Part shown: one piece after another, positions 14,346 to 17,056 of the stretch | How the letters are laid out: the number at the start of each line of letters is the position of its first letter | Numbering within the stretch: the first letter of the stretch is position 1 | Assembly (NCBI GenBank): GCA_964609385.1 | Contig: CAZSSM010000118.1 | Location: 1-17,056, forward strand | DNA length: 17,056 nucleotides | Direction of reading: 5' to 3' | Source of the DNA: CAZSSM01 sp964609385 | Lineage (GTDB): Bacteria; Planctomycetota; Planctomycetia; Isosphaerales; Isosphaeraceae | The notes under the pieces: model-generated | The model's database searches: none | Seen by the model: only the letters and a program-made list of their open reading frames with translations | What the model was told of the DNA's origin: nothing | Translations under genes and position numbers: made by a program

Positions 14346-15611
14346 GGCGGACCGATCCGCCGATCGTGGGCCGATCTTATTGGATCGCTCATGTCCTCGT
14401 TTGTTTGACCGAGAACGGCTCGATCGCCCATCGCGGCGTTTCGTTGACACCCATGTATCGAACGGCTCGATTGGTCTGCGGACGAGGCGAAACTCGGCGA
14501 GGACAGGTCGGTGGTCGGAACCCAAGTCGGGTCCGACCCAGGACCGGATGACCTGCCAATGTCTCGAAGCCCAGATGTGGTCGATTCGCACCCATGGGGA
14601 GGATGCTGGCCACGTGGCACCGAAGCCCCAGCCAGCCTGGGCAAAAGCGTTGCGGGTCCGTTCCCGCATCGAGATCAGTAAAGGGTTCTGGGGCGGTAAG
14701 TTGAAGTCCCCCCCAATGAGGAGCGGCCTGTCCCCAATCTCATGGAAGAGCCGCAGAACAGCGTTCCGGAAGTTGGATCGCTGGGTTTGCAACAGGTCCT
14801 CAACGCGTTGGAACTCACCGCCTCGAAGCGCCCACAAAGCCTTGCGAACCGAAACGGTATGGCAAGACGCGACAACCAGAGGAGTGCCATCCTCGAGTCG
14901 GACGACCAGCCGATGAACTTGGCCCGTGCCGATCTGATAACCAAACTGCCGCGAATTCGGTGCAGGAAAGGCTTCGACGATCGGGAACCGGGAGAAGATC
15001 AACCTCCCCGGGTGGACCGACCAACCACGATCGAACAAAGCTTGCTCTAGGGCTTCGGTCTCGACGCCCTCTTGGAAGCAGATCAGGTCGAGGTCCTCGC
15101 GATCGATGAACTTGAGGAGGGCCGTCGGGTCGATCGGGGACGGACCCCGGTTCCAGGTCATCATTCGGATTCGTGGCGCATCCTCGGGCGGGGGGATGGT
15201 CAGTCGTTGCCAAGGGACGACCAGACCGAGAATCGGGCCGGCGATCACGCCAAGGGTGGCCGTCCAGAGGCCGAGGAGATCCCAGCGTCGGGTCCAAAAG
15301 ATGGCCAAAGCTAGTGGAAGCGCGGGGAGCCCCAAAACCAGCCCTGGGGCTAAAAATGGTAGGAGATGGATCGGCCACCAGGTCCCAGCAAAGCGTAGCA
15401 GCGCCAGGACACTCAGAATGGCCCGCGCATAGGCCCAGCAAAGTCGAGCGCCGCGGCGACCGCGTCGACGATCCGAGGGCGAGGTCGCCAAGGCCTTTTG
15501 TGCCGGCTCGTCCCGGGATAGCTCATCCTTCGAGACTGTCGAGCGGTCACGAGTCACCTCGACAATCGTCGAGGCTTCTCTAGCCTGTTCGGGGCTTGGC
15601 TCGGGGTTCAT
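14250..15611 (-). CDS. Membrane-anchored endonuclease/exonuclease/phosphatase family protein
   Basis: From the ATG at 15611 (GAGG 9 bases upstream), this is a 453-residue protein. A charged N-terminus (1-58) precedes three hydrophobic segments at about 60-80, 82-106 and 112-134, then a soluble EEP domain (about 146-376). Catalytic blocks are MTWN (Asn154), LICFQE (Glu181), SCHT (His251), GGDFN (Asp302, Asn304), RIDHIW (Asp344, His345) and GSDHRP (Asp366, His367). This Mg-dependent fold cleaves phosphodiesters or phosphomonoesters in nucleic acids, lipids or inositides. The membrane-anchored form resembles YafD-like proteins, with the domain probably periplasmic. About 78 Arg/Ser-rich residues follow the domain and overlap the convergent MFS gene. 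The gene starts 20 bases after gspF, so it is likely in the same operon. An ATG at 15617 is less well placed. Confidence 0.85.
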   Translation of the reverse strand: MNPEPSPEQAREASTIVEVTRDRSTVSKDELSRDEPAQKALATSPSDRRRGRRGARLCWAYARAILSVLALLRFAGTWWPIHLLPFLAPGLVLGLPALPLALAIFWTRRWDLLGLWTATLGVIAGPILGLVVPWQRLTIPPPEDAPRIRMMTWNRGPSPIDPTALLKFIDREDLDLICFQEGVETEALEQALFDRGWSVHPGRLIFSRFPIVEAFPAPNSRQFGYQIGTGQVHRLVVRLEDGTPLVVASCHTVSVRKALWALRGGEFQRVEDLLQTQRSNFRNAVLRLFHEIGDRPLLIGGDFNLPPQNPLLISMRERTRNAFAQAGWGFGATWPASSPWVRIDHIWASRHWQVIRSWVGPDLGSDHRPVLAEFRLVRRPIEPFDTWVSTKRRDGRSSRSRSNKRGHERSNKIGPRSADRSASRRLNHPLGRRPLTQYVGRQEDPGSQDADRP

Positions 15612-15631
15612 CGGCATTGGCCTCGCGCTGA

Positions 15632-17038
15632 TCAAGGCGAGAGACTCGTGAGCAAACTGATGTAGGGCAGTAGCACGGCCAGGACGATGAACAAGACCAG
15701 CCCCCCCAGACAAATCGTGATGACTGGCTGGAGCAGGCTGCCGAGGTTACGCACGGTGTACTCGACCCGCTGTTCGTACTCGTCGGCAACACGGATCAAC
15801 TGTTCGGGCACCTTGCCGGTCTCCTCGCCAGAAGCGACCAGAGCGACGAGGTCGTGGGGGAACCTCCGCGTCATATCCAAGGCGACACTTAGCTCAGCCC
15901 CGTCGCGAACCTGGACCCGCGTCGATGCCAGAGCGCGGCGGAACGGGCCGAGTTGAAGCACGTTGCCGGCCAGTTCCAGAGAGGCGTCGATGTCTAGGCC
16001 GCTCTGAAGCATTGCGCCCAGGGTCCGGGTCATCCGGGACAGGTCGAGGTTGCGGAACAGTCCACCTAGGACTGGGAAACGCATCAGGATCGGGTGGAGG
16101 ATCGCCCGACCCGTTCTCGTCCTCGAAGCCATGATCATGCCAGGGATCGCCAAGATCGCTGTTACGGGGACCAGCCACCAGCCGACAGCCCTCATGAACT
16201 CACTGAAGCTCAGGAGGACTCTTGACGGCAGGGGCAAGGCGGACCCGGAGCGTCGACCCATGTCGGCCAACAGATCACCGAGCATCGGCAGCACCGTCAT
16301 CGAGACAAGGATCGTCACGGCCGTGGCGACCAGCAGGACGGCGATCGGATAGATCGAGGCCGAACGGGCCTGACGGATCAGCCGGAGGCGGGCTTCGTGG
16401 TGCTCGGCCAGCAGCTGGAATGTCTCGGGCACAGCGCCTCGGGCCTCGGCCGCCTGAATCAGGCTGACGGTCAGCCGATCGAAGGCGCGAGGCTCTGCGG
16501 TCATAACTTCGGTCAGTGTCGAGCCGTTGCGGATCCCCCGGTCCATCCGATACAGCGGTCCGGCTAAGCCGCTGTTCTGGAAGCTCCGACGGAGCCCCTG
16601 GAAGGTTCGGGGCAAGTCGACGCCCGATTCTAAGTAGGCGGCTGCTTGTCGACAAAACTCGGCGATCGTCCCAGCACCAACACGACCGATCAGGATCCGC
16701 TCGAGGGGGCCGGGGGGTCGCAATCGATCGTCGAGGACCCCGCCTCGTCGACGTCCGGGTGATCGAGGGACGTCACCATCAACGTCCGTACGAGACGGTC
16801 GTCGACGCGTGCGCAACGGATCTCGACGTCGACTCGAATCAGGGACGTCACCAGCTTCGACGGGTTTCCAGGTTGTCGGCTCGCCGGCCGTGGCATCATG
16901 GTTCGACTCTTCGGCGATCTCTTCGAGTCCATAAGGATCCTCGACCGGCGCGCGTGGGGGGTTGACCGGCGGAGGCCCCTGCCTCGGTCCGGGACGCCCG
17001 GAGCGAGGCAGGGGCCCACCGCCACGTGGGTGTCGCAC
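15632..17038 (-). CDS. gspF: Type II secretion / type IV pilus inner-membrane platform protein (GspF/PilC family)
   Basis: This 468-residue protein has two T2SSF domains (PF00482), about 123-250 and 330-452. Each has the expected start (AEFCRQAAAYLESGVDLPRTF; LSRMTRTLGAMLQSGLDIDASL) and the family's glycine motif (AAEARGAVPETF; ASGEETGKVPEQL). Three membrane helices are visible at about 228-253, 285-304 and 436-463. GspF is the platform that links the GspE ATPase to pilin assembly. The first 115 residues are Pro/Arg/Asp-rich and disordered-looking, unlike typical GspF. GTG at 17038 is the first start codon in the visible frame. The frame remains open to the window edge and no good ribosome binding site precedes the GTG, so the true start may lie outside. 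PilC is an alternative identity; no gspE or pilin is visible. Confidence 0.85.
   Translation of the reverse strand: MRHPRGGGPLPRSGRPGPRQGPPPVNPPRAPVEDPYGLEEIAEESNHDATAGEPTTWKPVEAGDVPDSSRRRDPLRTRRRPSRTDVDGDVPRSPGRRRGGVLDDRLRPPGPLERILIGRVGAGTIAEFCRQAAAYLESGVDLPRTFQGLRRSFQNSGLAGPLYRMDRGIRNGSTLTEVMTAEPRAFDRLTVSLIQAAEARGAVPETFQLLAEHHEARLRLIRQARSASIYPIAVLLVATAVTILVSMTVLPMLGDLLADMGRRSGSALPLPSRVLLSFSEFMRAVGWWLVPVTAILAIPGMIMASRTRTGRAILHPILMRFPVLGGLFRNLDLSRMTRTLGAMLQSGLDIDASLELAGNVLQLGPFRRALASTRVQVRDGAELSVALDMTRRFPHDLVALVASGEETGKVPEQLIRVADEYEQRVEYTVRNLGSLLQPVITICLGGLVLFIVLAVLLPYISLLTSLSP
16974..17016. repeat. 43-base near-perfect palindrome at the gspF 5' end
   Basis: GGCCCCTGCCTCG (16974-16986) is exactly complementary to CGAGGCAGGGGCC (17004-17016). 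Inside a single G-G mismatch, TCCGGG (16988-16993) pairs with CCCGGA (16997-17002) around ACG. Nineteen of twenty arm positions pair. It would form a very stable hairpin in RNA or single-stranded DNA. As annotated it codes Gly/Pro/Arg-rich sequence near residues 8-21 of GspF. No T-run follows on either strand, so it is not a standard terminator; it could be a REP-like or palindromic mobile repeat. Confidence 0.75.
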
Positions 17039-17040
17039 CC
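17028..17040. repeat. Small inverted repeat covering the putative gspF start codon
   Basis: GGGTG (17028-17032) and CACCC (17036-17040) pair perfectly around TCG, and the GTG start codon lies in one arm. A further pairing, CCCAC (17015-17019) with GTGGG (17026-17030), links it to the large palindrome. If transcribed, the start would be sequestered, or this is non-coding DNA and the start is misplaced. Confidence 0.4.
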
Positions 17041-17056
17041 GAACACCAGGTGGAGC

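Noticed and set aside
1..17056. Mobile element, phage, CRISPR, toxin-antitoxin or defence system
   Set aside because: No transposase, integrase, spacer array, restriction or toxin-like protein is visible. All sizeable genes fit housekeeping, redox, transport or secretion families.

Overview
The window is a high-GC bacterial chromosome segment that most resembles a planctomycete of the Isosphaeraceae type. The reasons are the mix of diderm envelope genes (a BamD-like lipoprotein and LptE), a signal-peptide protein resembling the TIGR03009 family (planctomycete-type, LolA-like fold), proteins with long Pro/Arg/Ser-rich linkers, and loosely packed genes separated by long intergenic stretches. 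This assignment rests on protein character only, not on a marker gene. I found no rRNA, tRNA, CRISPR array, transposase, integrase or phage gene.

Layout. (1) Positions 2-4774, plus strand: the 3' end of recO, a BamD-like TPR lipoprotein, lptE, folP and proA. They are packed closely enough to be largely co-transcribed, with a possible separate promoter in an AT-rich island before proA. (2) Positions 4811-8926, minus strand: a MEMO-family protein (amrB-like) and an alpha/beta hydrolase joined by an ATGA overlap, then a four-helix b-type cytochrome and a Tat-exported YedY-like molybdopterin oxidoreductase, also joined by an ATGA overlap. The second pair looks like a membrane-anchored redox enzyme with its electron donor or acceptor. 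(3) Positions 8927-9298: a divergent intergenic region. (4) Positions 9299-14345, plus strand: the LolA-like protein, a 544-base gene-free stretch with several strong stem-loops, a two-helix small membrane protein, an NCS1/cytosine-permease-like membrane protein and an EntS-type MFS transporter. (5) Positions 14250-17056, minus strand: a GspF/PilC-type inner-membrane protein followed 20 bases later by a membrane-anchored endonuclease/exonuclease/phosphatase protein. The tail of that protein overlaps the MFS gene convergently.

How the genes fit together. The first block joins a repair gene to two outer-membrane assembly lipoproteins and then to folate and proline synthesis, so it is mostly housekeeping. 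The middle minus block is a redox pair beside a MEMO/hydrolase pair whose substrate is unknown. The rest concerns membrane transport and secretion.

Most notable signals. One is a 43-base near-perfect palindrome (19 of 20 arm positions pair) at 16974-17016, inside or just ahead of the gspF 5' end. Another is a cluster of strong, partly mutually exclusive stem-loops at 10362-10491 in the longest gene-free stretch. A third is the MEMO protein, which carries an N-terminal segment resembling PqqD/RRE domains and has no AMMECR1 or radical SAM partner in view. None of these is proven to be a new system. They are the places I would look first.
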